Of a DNA stretch of 18,155 bases, positions 8,763 through 18,119 are shown in pieces. Below the pieces are notes generated by a model. The model ran no database searches. It saw only the letters and a program-made list of their open reading frames with translations, and had not been told where the DNA came from. Every line of letters begins with the position of its first letter. Position 1 is the first letter of the stretch. The position numbers were made by a program, and so were the translations under genes. This stretch comes from Stenocarpella maydis (Eukaryota > Ascomycota > Sordariomycetes > Diaporthales > Diaporthaceae), in the NCBI GenBank assembly GCA_002270565.1, contig NQMI01000173.1:1-18155 (forward strand), in the 5' to 3' direction.

Positions 8763-9852
8763 GACGATGAAACCAGGCACAGCTTCAAGCGAGCGCCCTC
8801 TCCCTAGCAGCAATCCTTCGGCGCGTGAAGGGCGGCCTTGCCTCCAGGGCTCTCTCTATTGGGCTGCAGGGTGTATTGCCAGAGCTGAGGACGCAAGGTT
8901 TGCTATTCACAGGTGTAGGCCGTCTTGTGCTCTGATTCTGCGAATCCGAGCGAAACAGCCCTTTCTACCCTAGTGAACTCAACCACGTGACCTGGAAGTA
9001 CATGAAATGGTTACTCGACATTAGTGGTTCGCCATGTGTGCACACTCAATTATTTTATCGCAACTCCAGCGCACGCGGCCGGACGGAACAAGCAAACCGC
9101 TATATGATCCTTAAAGGGCTTCATGCCTCTAGTATCCTATCTGGGCTACGTATGTATAATCTGTATTGGAGTAAGGACACCGCAACTAACCCAGCCAATT
9201 TTAACTACCACGATCACAGTTTACAATATGTCAAATATCCGTATAGAATCAACTTGGGGGGCCTATTCTCGAGATGTAAATATAATAAAATTCAAACACG
9301 TATTATCTGATTGTGGTATTACCAGCTTACCAGTATTAATAGGCTTGAAAGGGGGGAGGGGGGACGTCTGGCGGGGTACTTCAAGTTGCTTGGCCCAAAA
9401 CATCTTGGTCACATACAAACTGTTGGTTCCCTGTCCAAGCTTTGGTTAAGCCGTGGAGTCACGGCGATTGCGTCGCAAGTAGCACTGGAATTTCATCGAT
9501 TCAATGGGCATCCATTCAGGGACTAAGTATTTCTGAAGTGCTGATACGTGCCCTGAACCCTTGCGCTAGGTGTTCCAGACAAAGGACAAGAGAATCTTAG
9601 GGATCCAACTAGCAGGCGAGAACTCATCTTGGATGCCATCATCACCAAGCTCGCCCGGACCGCAATTTTGCGGCCTTTGGTTGGTTTTGGCGTCATTTCT
9701 GGGCGTTCTCAAGTCGACCATGCTGTTATTTCCAATCTCGACTACGCCTTACCAATGTAGTCCGCTCTTTAGGTTCGCCGTACCGTCAACATGAGTCTCG
9801 TCCGCCATGTGTAGGATGGGCACAATTTTGGGGGTCACCCACGGCGCCGCCC
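8763..9852. other. Gene-poor stretch downstream of the Myb remnant
   Basis: There are short open frames on both strands with no family resemblance. At about 9590-9800 the - strand has coding-like runs interrupted by stops in several frames, possibly continuing the neighbouring broken gene, but I cannot join them with confidence. GC content varies, with AT-richer sequence at about 9180-9340. Confidence 0.4.
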
Positions 9853-10326
9853 TCAAGCCTTAGAGCCAGCTTGAGCTTCCGCAGCCTCTTTCTTCTTCAG
9901 ATGATTGTAGCGGTGTCTACAATTCTGTGCAGTGCCATTGAGCGATTCGGCAATTTCCTCTATTCAATTTTCCATACCACGCTCACCCCACGCTGCCGTC
10001 TCACGACCCTCAAAAAACTTCATGAGCTGCTTATCCTCTTCGCCTTCCCAACTCCGTTGTTCTAAAAACCTTCGTGGCTGCTATGACGATCCGTGCGCTT
10101 GATGCGGGCCGGGAGGCCCGGCGGTATTATTATCAAGCGATCTACGAGAAGCCTGATGCTCGAGAGTGCTCTGATTGTCTCCCGATGCCGGTATAGTTGT
10201 AACTGTGAAACTATAGGCAATAGCTATACTATATGATGTGGTTCTGGTGAGGTTGGCGCTGTTGATTTTATCGGCCACCTTACGCCAAGTCCCGGTCCAA
10301 GGCTCCTCAGGCTCTTGAGCGTGCAT
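9853..10326 (-). pseudogene. Myb/SANT-domain protein with two in-frame stops
   Basis: Reading from ATG at 10326 in one frame to a TGA at 9853-9855 gives 157 codons. TAG interrupts codon 82 (10081-10083) and TGA interrupts codon 121 (9964-9966). Codons 93-146 match the Myb/SANT pattern: a starting Trp93 with EGEEDKQLMKFF, then codon 121 where the second-helix Trp is expected before IEEIAESL. The recognition helix TAQNCRHRYNHLKKK has Tyr in place of the third Trp. The frame is otherwise unshifted. The N-terminal 81 codons contain a PWTGTWRKVADKI segment and a Ser/Thr/Pro-rich linker. Proteins with this domain usually bind DNA or chromatin. An intron could in principle remove codon 82, but none with good signals spans codon 121 without also removing the conserved helix. 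I judge it a recently broken gene. Confidence 0.7.
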
Positions 10327-11383
10327 TATGATCAGTGACTTCGCTGCCTAATTCGGGGGAGCTCAAACTTTCAGAGTAAGAACTGGATGTTTTCTAAATG
10401 GAGAGTGACTTAGAGTCTCATGTGAGCCCCTTCCTCGTCACTTAAAAAGAATTTCCAGTTGGAGCAGTGACAGTGACAAACAACTATAGCTGGTTTTACT
10501 GGTTTCGTTTCTCTAGGTTGCTTGATTGACGAACAAACCTAGTCTGGCCGCATAAAATTTATGACATTTTGGTCTAATGCGCTGATACATACGTTTGCAT
10601 GGCCAAACCCGGTTTGTCCAGTACCTAGATAGTAAACTTAAAGTAGCCACAGCCTCCACCAGCAGAATCTTTCGGACGGCCTCCCCTTTTCACTCTTGGA
10701 CCCCCCCGGGGGCTCACACAACTCCCTTCCGTTCATCTTGAGCCCCAGGAATTGCAGACATTGGTCTGTGCCCTGAACGGGTGCATACTAGCCTTCTGAT
10801 GCACCCTATCTTCCTATACCGTGGCGTAAGAACCGAACCAATTCCCACCAAATGCCCTGTTGCAACATGTGACTGAGCCCCCCCCCAAAAAAAGCAGGGT
10901 TTAGTTAAGTCACGATATTATTGCGTCCAAGTACTTTATCTCGGTTTAATTCAATGCAAATGCTCCCAGAAAACGGAGAGGGCAGCAGACATAGTGGTAC
11001 CTCATTATTTCTCACAAATCACCTTTTCTCACTGATGCGTCAAACATCAGGGCGTGACCGGCCTCGATTGCATATCTACTCACTCTGGCCCTGAACTTGA
11101 AGTATCACCAGGACCTCGAAGCTCCACGTTAGTGCCAGCACTTGAGGGCAGGGTGCAAACACGAGTTAAAAGAAACAGAGGTTAGACTCAAATACGTCAA
11201 TTTTTTGAAACCTAAAACAGCGCGTCTCTACACAACGGAAAAGCAACGGAACGCCTTGGGGGGGGGGGGAGGCTGTGAGGAGTAGGCCCAGAGGATGTGC
11301 GGTGGAGCGTAATCAGCAGCCTTGGGTAGTAGTCCCTACACAGGGTGCCTGGGCTTCACGCACCACCAATCATACGCACCCTG
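10327..11383. other. Intergenic stretch, no gene seen
   Basis: This lies between the 5' end of the Myb remnant and the 3' end of the 291-residue gene; it may carry the former's promoter and the latter's 3' untranslated region. There are homopolymer runs C9A7 near 10879 and G10 near 11261. There is no open frame of note on either strand between 10327 and about 11270. Confidence 0.6.
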
Positions 11384-12259
11384 TCAGATTAAACGCACGT
11401 ATCTCTTCAGATTATTCTTCATGGTGCGGTGCGAGATGTCGGTACCATTCTTGGCGTTGACCTCTTCGATCAACCTGTCCCAGATTTCTTCCTCAGTGAG
11501 CCTTGGCTCATCATTCTGAATCGTCCGTGCCCGTTTCTGCGCCCACTCTATCATAGGCCTCTCTTTCCAGTTAAGCCTGTTGGGTCCCAGATGCGTCGCA
11601 ATTGGCGCATTTCCTTGGACCACAGCCTCAGGGCCGGGGACGGCGAGGCCCTCCTGTCCTCCTTGCCGATCATGAAGTGGCAGTGGTGCTGGCCAATTCG
11701 CCGCAGACTGATTCTGAGGAAGGGAAAATTGGGTGCCAGCCCGCTGCGAGCCATACCCATAATTGTAACCGACCTGCGGCTGCCCGACATAAGAGTGCGG
11801 CATCATGCCACCGTAGCTGGGATTGCTGGGGTATTGAGCACCATAGCTTGGGTGTGCAGCCTGGTCCAGAGGCTCCAGCCTCCCGGCGCCTTCGGTGTGA
11901 GAGGGTCTGCTTCTATGATGGGTATCGTAGCTGCTTGTTTCTGGATTTGTCACATGTGTTCGCTGATCTCCGATCGCATAGCTGGAATAATGTGCCTCAT
12001 TGAGAGGGGCATTACTGGAAGATCCAGTCCAAGGTTGGCCACCTCCATGAAAGCGATTTTGATTAACCATTCCCGTGGCTGCCGAGTATGTGCCCTCATC
12101 TCTAGCTCCGTAGGCGGGGTATATGTATGCTGGCTCGACGGGACCCGCGGTGTTCGGCTCGGGGTCTCCCAGTGCAACGGCCCAGTAGCTACTGTGTGGA
12201 CGGGGAGAAGCGTTTGGGTGCTGGGCCGCAAACCCGGAGTCTTGATGCTGGTCTGACAT
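11384..12259 (-). CDS. Intronless 291-residue protein, Tyr/Gly/Gln-rich, unknown function
   Basis: This is an open frame from ATG at 12259 to a stop at 11384, with no intron signals needed. I do not recognise a family. Residues 1-225 are low in hydrophobics and rich in Tyr, Gly, Gln, Ser, Pro and His, with a Tyr-Gly dense part at about 137-172 (HPSYG, NPSYGG, VGYNYGYG); this looks intrinsically disordered and prion-like. Residues 229-250 are basic (WKERP, AQKRARTIQ) and could hold a nuclear signal. Residues 253-291 (RLTEEEIWDRLIEEV, then DISHRTMKNNLKRYV) look like two or three amphipathic helices, possibly a small DNA- or protein-binding domain. The start codon has a purine at -3 and a TATA-like element lies upstream. 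The opposite strand also has a long open frame here, but its composition is not protein-like. It is probably a lineage-restricted nuclear or RNA-associated protein; this is inference. Confidence 0.72.
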   Translation of the reverse strand: MSDQHQDSGFAAQHPNASPRPHSSYWAVALGDPEPNTAGPVEPAYIYPAYGARDEGTYSAATGMVNQNRFHGGGQPWTGSSSNAPLNEAHYSSYAIGDQRTHVTNPETSSYDTHHRSRPSHTEGAGRLEPLDQAAHPSYGAQYPSNPSYGGMMPHSYVGQPQVGYNYGYGSQRAGTQFSLPQNQSAANWPAPLPLHDRQGGQEGLAVPGPEAVVQGNAPIATHLGPNRLNWKERPMIEWAQKRARTIQNDEPRLTEEEIWDRLIEEVNAKNGTDISHRTMKNNLKRYVRLI

Positions 12260-12433
12260 TTCGTAGGCTGTCCAGCACCTGGCTGAGCTTTTCTCTCAGG
12301 CTGGAGCTGCGAACGGGACAGTTGCCAAGTGTAATGATGTGGTATTACTGGTGATGGTCTTGGGTTGGCATAGTTGAGCGGTTATTGTGGTTGAAGCTTG
12401 CTGTGAACCATGGGGAGGATGGTGCAAACCAGC
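12260..12433 (-). promoter_or_regulatory. Leader and proximal promoter of the 291-residue gene
   Basis: On the - strand the region just before the ATG is C/A-rich with CAACCACAATAACC and CAAC-type pyrimidine/adenine tracts common in fungal leaders. No upstream intron signal pair stands out. Confidence 0.35.
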
Positions 12434-12442
12434 TATATATAT
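12434..12442 (-). promoter_or_regulatory. TATA-like element of the 291-residue gene
   Basis: CATATATATAGC on the - strand lies about 175-180 bases upstream of the ATG at 12259, a plausible distance for a fungal promoter with a leader of roughly 140 bases. Confidence 0.4.
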
Positions 12443-12865
12443 GTGGAATGGACAATAAGTGACTGAGATGTTTTCATTAGGTAACGTCTCTTTCCTTGTC
12501 ACTTGGCCACGATAGTCAGCAGAAGCAGCCTCACGGCCAAGTCAGAGGCAGCGACACTTTGGACTGCCCAAAGTTACCCTCAGAGAGTCCTGAATGGCCA
12601 GGGTCCTGGGAAAGAAAACTTTTCTGACTTGATCATCGCTGCCCTGGATACTGAGCCGTCACTGTGTCACTCACCCTCTCAGTAATCACACGATGTGCAT
12701 AATTATCAATATAACGCTACAGATACGAGGCTTTTTGAGTCTCTCAAAGACAGCAACGCTGAGTAAAGTCGGGCTTCGCTTCATAAAATAGAATGTGACA
12801 GTTGGGTTTTTATTGCTAGCTTGGGAAGCACAACAGTCAAGGAATAAGCATAGCAAGGAGGTATT
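12443..12865. other. Unique spacer before the AT-rich block
   Basis: GC-normal sequence with a gradual rise in AT after about 12690. There are only short open frames. The sharp change to RIP-like composition comes at about 12866. Confidence 0.5.
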
Positions 12866-13118
12866 CTTACTATAAAGCTTTATTTATTTACTTATAGAAC
12901 ATTTATATTCATTAAGTTACTCTTGATAATTAGAATAAATAATAGTTGCTCCTAAGGAATAAAAATAATTAGTTTATAATATATACTTTTAATAATAATT
13001 ATTTAATTAGTTTTACTATAGTAATAATAATAGGCAATTACTTATCAGCAGGGCAGTATAATACTAAACATAATAGCTAGCTATAAGCACTATAGCTATA
13101 TAACCTATATATATATAG

Positions 13119-13248
13119 TGTTACGATCCTTGGTCTAGATGTAAGCTATATGTACGGTTGGAAGGAATATTCGAACAGAAGAGTTCGAATATTAGCTGAT
13201 CTTTTGATCTATGGCGGCGTAGTGGCACCTTCCACCACGATCGTTACA
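13119..13248. mobile_element. 130-bp LTR-like (or MITE-like) insert with internal hairpin
   Basis: It begins TGTTACGATCC and ends CGATCGTTACA, giving near-matching inverted ends (9 of 11) and the TG...CA termini of an LTR. Its base composition is normal although it lies in RIP-degraded DNA on both sides. Inside, 13166-13176 and 13183-13193 form a perfect 11-base inverted repeat (AATATTCGAAC) around AGAAGA. The flanking five bases (TATAG and ATATA) are not an exact target duplication. A solo LTR is likeliest; a small inverted-repeat element is the alternative. Confidence 0.6.
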
Positions 13249-14328
13249 ATATATTAATTTACTACTATTAGTAAAATGAAATTTCCTTAAGCTTTACTAT
13301 TAATAAGTACTATAAAGGGTTATTACTTAATCTATATTAAGATCTTAAGGTATTTATATTCCTGAATTTTTATTATATAAAGAAACCTTCCTTAGTTTTT
13401 TATAGCTAATTAAGGCTTATTTAGGTGTAGCCTCTAATATGTTTTACTATTTTATCTTTAATAAGGATCTTCTTAATTCTTTAAATAGATTCTTTAGTAA
13501 ATCTATATACTACTTATAGCACTATTACTACTAATATAAGGTCCTTTAGTATTATATCCTTATCATTTAAGAGCAAGAGTATATGTATTTAATATTTTCT
13601 TAGGTATTAATTTTAAATCTTCTACTTAATATATATTTCATAATTATATTATGTATACTATTTTTATATTCTTAGATTTTATGAATAGGTAAAGAGATAA
13701 TTAGATTATAATTCTAATATAGTATATTCTTATTTTAAAATGTAATTAGTAATATTCTAATATTTTAATTTATCTTCTTTATAGAGCTTAAATATTTTAA
13801 TATATTATATTATTATAAAAAGAAATTTTCTTCAATTTCATTAATATAGTATATTTTAAATTAATGAAAAATATATAATACTTATAAAACTTTATAATAT
13901 CTTTAGTATTATTAATATATTTAAAGATTATTTAAAGGGAATCCTATTAGTAATAGAGCTAATTTAGCTCCTTAAACTATAATATCTTTATTCCTTCTTA
14001 AGATTACTATTTACATAATACTAGTATCTAGGGCTACTAACGGTTTCTTATTTATTTACTTATAGGAATTCTAATTTATTAGTACTAGAGGTATTATTTA
14101 ATTAATATTAATTTTAATTTCTTATTATTCTATCATTACTAATATCTTAATTTTAAATACTTTCGGGAATTATCTTAAGGCTTTTTTATCTAAAAGATAT
14201 ATAGGGTAATAGTTTATAAAATAGGTTATTTAGCTAAATTTAATATATTTCTTAAGCTTAGTTTTAATAGTAATATTAACTTATTAATTCTCTAATATAA
14301 GCTTCTAGTTATCCTTCTTCTTACTATA

Positions 14329-14910
14329 ATATTCTTATTTAAAGTAGCCTTTTTTATTATAATTGTAATACTTAATATTCTTTCTAATTATTTTTAGTTA
14401 TTATTAAGCTATATTAAGCTTTATAAGTTTTATAGATTATTTTAAAACTATAGTTTTAACTAAGTAATACTTTTTAGTATTAGCTTTATTTTAGAAATCA
14501 TTGAAGCTATTACCCTTTTTTTATATAATATTTATATAACTAGTTATTAATATTAATACCTATTTTAATATATATATGAAGTTAATAAGTTAATTTTGCT
14601 TTATTAATTCAGGTTTTTACTTTATTTCTAAAATTATTATAAAGTATAAAGGTATAAATATTAATTATATAGTTAGTTTATATATAAATATATTTAAACT
14701 TTACTATATATATTAAAATAACTTCCTTTTATTTAAGCTTTATAAATTCTCATTTAAGTTATTATTTCTTATTTAGGTTTTAAAAGAGAGTTCTTAGGGT
14801 AACTTTATAGCCTTTATAAATATTCAAAATCTCTTAAATTTTATATTTATATTATGTAAAGTTTTTATTTCCTAAATAGTTCCAAAGATAAGATTTTAAT
14901 TATATTTAAG
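14329..14910 (-). pseudogene. Degraded Ty3/gypsy-type gag with zinc knuckle (- strand)
   Basis: From about 14910 down, the - strand reads as a retrotransposon gag capsid-like region (includes EFIKLKQKEV, an aromatic/Tyr-rich core and LYNNF) with many in-frame stops. After a frame change a nucleocapsid knuckle lies at 14370-14329. The four CX2CX4HX4C positions are present in spacing, but every Cys and the His read Tyr (YYNYNKKGYFK, stop, EY). TGT/TGC to TAT/TAC and CAT/CAC to TAT/TAC are exactly the RIP changes. A basic KKKDN tail follows. Assignment to LTR-retrotransposon gag is good; Ty3/gypsy rather than copia is inferred from the order and capsid pattern. Confidence 0.62.
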
Positions 14911-15049
14911 GTCATACTTTTAAATAAAATATTATATATAATTTAGTTTTTATTAAATGAAATATTCAATTTATAAAACTCTTAGTATACTTTAATTTAA
15001 ATTAAATAAGCTTAAAGTTATTTTAGAGTTCTATTATAAGATATAAGAG

Positions 15050-15395
15050 TGTCAGGACCTATCATGCCTATCAGGATATATCATGCTGCTCCAGCAGGAG
15101 CCCCAGTATCAGGACTCTATAGAGGGGGCCTTCCCTAATAACATGCCGGCTAAAGGCTATTCTCATACACATTAAAGAAGAAACGATAGCATAATAAGTA
15201 AGCTAGAATGCATTAAAGGCCGGCTATAAAAGAGAGAAGTTTAACTAGTAAAAAGAAGAAAGGGAAGAAAGGGTAAGTTTAGTTATACTTATTACTATAA
15301 ATATACTACTTCTATACTATTATTTCACTACTCTACTACTATATATACCTATTTACTCTACTTATATTTAATAACCCTTATAATCTAAACTTTAG
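15050..15395 (+). mobile_element. LTR-like segment 5' of the + strand gag
   Basis: It starts TGTCAGGACC with less RIP-altered sequence (15050-15240), includes a good TATAAAAG box at 15225-15232, and leads into the gag frame shortly after about 15400. Placement, TG start and internal promoter fit a 5' LTR of the gag-protease element. The right end is not resolvable because a CA terminus may have become TA, so the end given is approximate. It could alternatively belong to the divergent - strand element. Confidence 0.5.
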
Positions 15396-15439
15396 AACCC
15401 TCTTAGGGAAGCAGACTGTCTAGGATATCAGTATAGTAC

Positions 15440-17235
15440 CTATACTTTAACTAATATTATCCTAATGCAGTACTACTGCTCCCAAGCAGTATGAACCTAT
15501 TATGCCTACTCCCAACCCAGAGAGCTAATTTACCCTTAGTCCTAAGACCTAACCACCTTTGGTCCAATCCCCTAAGCCTAATGCACCTACTCTTATTATT
15601 CTTACAGCTATACTATTATACCTAAGTATTAAGGTAGTAGTATATAAGGGTACTTACCTTAATAGGAAAGCCCTTAAGTAAAGGGAGGTAGAGGTTAATT
15701 AACTTATTAAGGAAGAATAATTATACTTCTGCCTTTAAGCTCAATATATAAGGCTAGTGCTACTTATATATAATAAGAATAAATTACTAAGCACCCTTAC
15801 TCCAGCCTTACTAACTAACTACTACTCTACTTCTCTAGAGAGTAAGCCCAGCAGGGTAGCTACTTTAGTAAGTTATATATATAAGATAGGCAACCTACCT
15901 ACCCTTATTTATAAGGACACCTTATTTATAGAACTAAATACCTTTCTTTATAACTTAAAATACTACTTTTAATTATTTAACTTCTAGAAAGACTAAGAGA
16001 AGACTGGCTATATTATATACTATTTATATATAGAGCTTAAGTAGGATTGGATTAACTATACTACCTAATTTAAGTTAGTTAATAAGGATCCCTATACCTT
16101 ACCCTTTTCCTAGCTAAAGAAGTTCCTTTAAGACTAGTTAGCTAACCTTACTATATACATTATTACTATAGCTATAAAGTATATAAGCCTTATATAAGAA
16201 CAGCATAAGTTAGTAATTAAGTTTATTTACTAACATTAGGAAAATAAAATAAAAGCTAATTAAGCCTTTAATAATAAAAGATAAATTACTAATATAATTA
16301 GAAGATTCTACTAGGATATATATATTATTAATTTATAAATATAACTATTAAGCAACTAGAATAGCCTTTTTAAATTAGCCTAATATATAGAAGCTATATT
16401 AGAGGCAGACCCATTTACATTCTATAATACCCCTACTACTAACCTATATTACTCTATTAGTTATTATAATATTAAATATAGATATTACTAAAGGTATAGG
16501 TATATTATTTAGGATTATTAAACTAAAAAGTAAGATAAATACAGTATTACTAGTAATAAGAAAAGTATATATAATAACAACCCTATACCTATAGGAATAG
16601 CTAGCGGAGCTATAATGATAATCTAGAGGGCATGCATTAATTACTAGTAGCGCGAGCACTTCTTAAAATAATGTCCTAAGCTATAAAGATACTGCTGCTA
16701 TACTTGTGGCACTAAAGACTATATTAGTATGTGGTGCTTAAATTAGGTATATTGCACTTGTAATTAGAAGGGATATATTACTATAAACTACCCTAAGCTT
16801 TCTAATACCAATAAGAAACTAATATATGTATACTATATAGATATAATATCCTTATATAGCTAGTTTTATATTAATATAGTAATACAAAGAGATAATAAGA
16901 TATACTATATAAAAGTACTAATAGATTTAAGAATAAAAGAAAACCTGATTAATTATAACGTACTTAGTACTTATAAGTAATGCTTTTATTTATTAGATAG
17001 CCATTAATTAATTATAATTAATAAGAAACTACTACCTAGCTATAGTAGCTATTTTATCTTTCTAAGGATCCGTAATAGTATTAGTATAGTATGTATATAA
17101 TGCTACTATTTTATCATTATCAACCTTCCTAATGCTAGTATAATTCTGGGCTTTCCCTAGCAAGAAGTAGAAAAACTTATAATCCAGTAGGGGAAGAAAT
17201 AGTAGCATTTTCCAATCTAGTACAACTAGCTTAAT
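15440..17235 (+). pseudogene. Degraded gag-protease of an LTR retrotransposon, single frame
   Basis: One frame can be followed for about 600 codons, from a Pro-rich N-terminus (PTPNPES, QSPKPNAP) through a capsid-like region. Two zinc knuckles follow at 16696-16737 (CYTCGTKDYISMWC, His read as Tyr) and 16750-16791 (Y-x2-C-x4-Y-x4-Y). After these come a retropepsin-like active site at about 16915-16950 (VLIDLRIKENLI, where the family has D-S/T-G) and a closing SIILGFP at about 17137-17157. All are in the same frame with no frameshift. The interruptions I read are TAA or TAG, never TGA, as expected when CAA/CAG/TGG codons are hit by RIP. No reverse transcriptase follows; the frame is cut off where the LTR-like segment at 17236 begins. 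Confidence 0.75.
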
Positions 17236-17556
17236 TGTTATGGACCAACACACATTGGCGGCTAACTACCGCAGAAGACAACCCCGCAGGTCGGGAAGTA
17301 GCCCCCAAAAGGAGCGCCCCGCCTGATCCAATCAATAACGCCACCTTATCAGGGTTAGGGTCAGGGACCCACTATAATTAATGAGATCATTATCAATTCC
17401 ATCAAGCAACACTCAATCAATAGGATCACCATTAATACTATTAATAATAAATAAAGAGTTAGAATATATAAGGATATAGTTATTACTACATTAGGTAGCT
17501 TTTATAGAATAAACTCTTTAGTTATTAATCTAAGTATTCAATCCTAATATTAAATA
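17236..17556 (+). mobile_element. LTR-like segment with GC-normal left half
   Basis: It begins TGTTATGGACC exactly where the gag-protease frame ends and probably ends near TTAAATA at 17551-17556 (an original ...ACA would read ATA after RIP). The left half (17236-17390) is GC-normal and the right half is AT-rich with a TATATAAGG box near 17465-17475. It shares no evident similarity with the LTR-like segment at 15050, so it belongs to a different element. The right end is approximate. Confidence 0.45.
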
Positions 17557-18044
17557 GCCTTCTGATGAATATGTGCTATAAAATAGCATTCAGTTCAGCG
17601 TGTGTTTCGGCAGGGTCGCAGTGTAGTGCTCTGAGGCGAATTCGGACAATTGACAATGGTCTGGACAACTTTGTATTGAATTAAGTTGGGCTTCTGTAAG
17701 CCCTCCTTATATACCCTCCGACGTCGTCTCACCCCTGGGCACGCTGCGGTCGGCTCTGGTGCAAATTTGCAAATGCCGGAAAATTCGCCCTTCCAACACA
17801 CCATCTTTGGTTCCAAGCAGCCAGCCAACCATAGCCCTAGCAATGCCCAAATTAAGTACATACAAACTTCAGAAATCAGGCTATCCAATGCACTAAGTCA
17901 TATACTTTTTGGGTAAGAAATAAGGGTAATGCAGAGGTCTGAATTAAGGTGCAAATGCAGGCCAAAATAATCGACTCACGGCCACCAAACTCATCTTGCG
18001 TCACGCACGCACTGGGCGTACTTAGCGAAAATCGCCTGACTCGC
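17557..18044. other. Right flank of the retrotransposon nest
   Basis: Composition is back to normal. It contains a small perfect hairpin at 17688-17703 (GGGCTT / AAGCCC, loop CTGT). A - strand open frame at 17888-17595 encodes 97 residues with a hydrophobic start and seven cysteines; I cannot support it as a gene, and describe it under findings. Nothing else is recognised. Confidence 0.45.
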
Positions 18045-18119
18045 AAGTCTAGGGTAACTCCTTGCTAGGAAGTCTAGGGTAACTCCTTACAACGAAGTCT
18101 AGGGTAACTCCTTGCACGG
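18045..18119. repeat. Three-copy 25-bp tandem repeat
   Basis: Three head-to-tail copies (18045-18069, 18070-18094, 18095-18119) share AAGTCTAGGGTAACTCCTT, followed by a variable six-base end (GCTAGG, ACAACG, GCACGG). The constant core with a changing tail is unusual for simple slippage. The array stops 36 bases before the window end. Confidence 0.95.

Larger units (their letters stand above)
12866..17235. mobile_element. AT-rich, RIP-degraded retrotransposon nest
   Basis: About 4.4 kb of extremely AT-rich DNA in which CpA and TpG are visibly scarce while CT/AG steps remain, as left by repeat-induced point mutation (CpA to TpA on either strand). Recognisable contents are a - strand gag, a + strand gag-protease and an LTR-like segment between them, plus a GC-normal insert at 13119-13248. 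The part at 13249-14328, on the - strand downstream of the zinc knuckle, has coding-like remnants that I cannot assign to protease, reverse transcriptase or integrase. No reverse transcriptase motif is visible anywhere in the block. Confidence 0.82.

Noticed and set aside
9590..9850. Continuation of the Myb gene past its TGA at 9853
   Set aside because: Coding-like pieces occur in different frames with several stops and none shows a recognisable domain.
11429..12256. Long + strand open frame opposite the 291-residue gene
   Set aside because: It is a shadow: composition is rich in Arg, Trp, Cys and Leu without pattern, while the - strand frame has a coherent low-complexity design, promoter and start.
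12866..17235. AT-rich block as mitochondrial DNA or a centromere
   Set aside because: It contains nuclear-type LTR-retrotransposon gag and protease with RIP-type changes; no mitochondrial gene or tRNA was seen.
15050..17556. 15050 and 17236 segments as the two LTRs of one element
   Set aside because: Both begin TGT but share no further similarity in sequence or promoter placement, so they cannot be paired LTRs.
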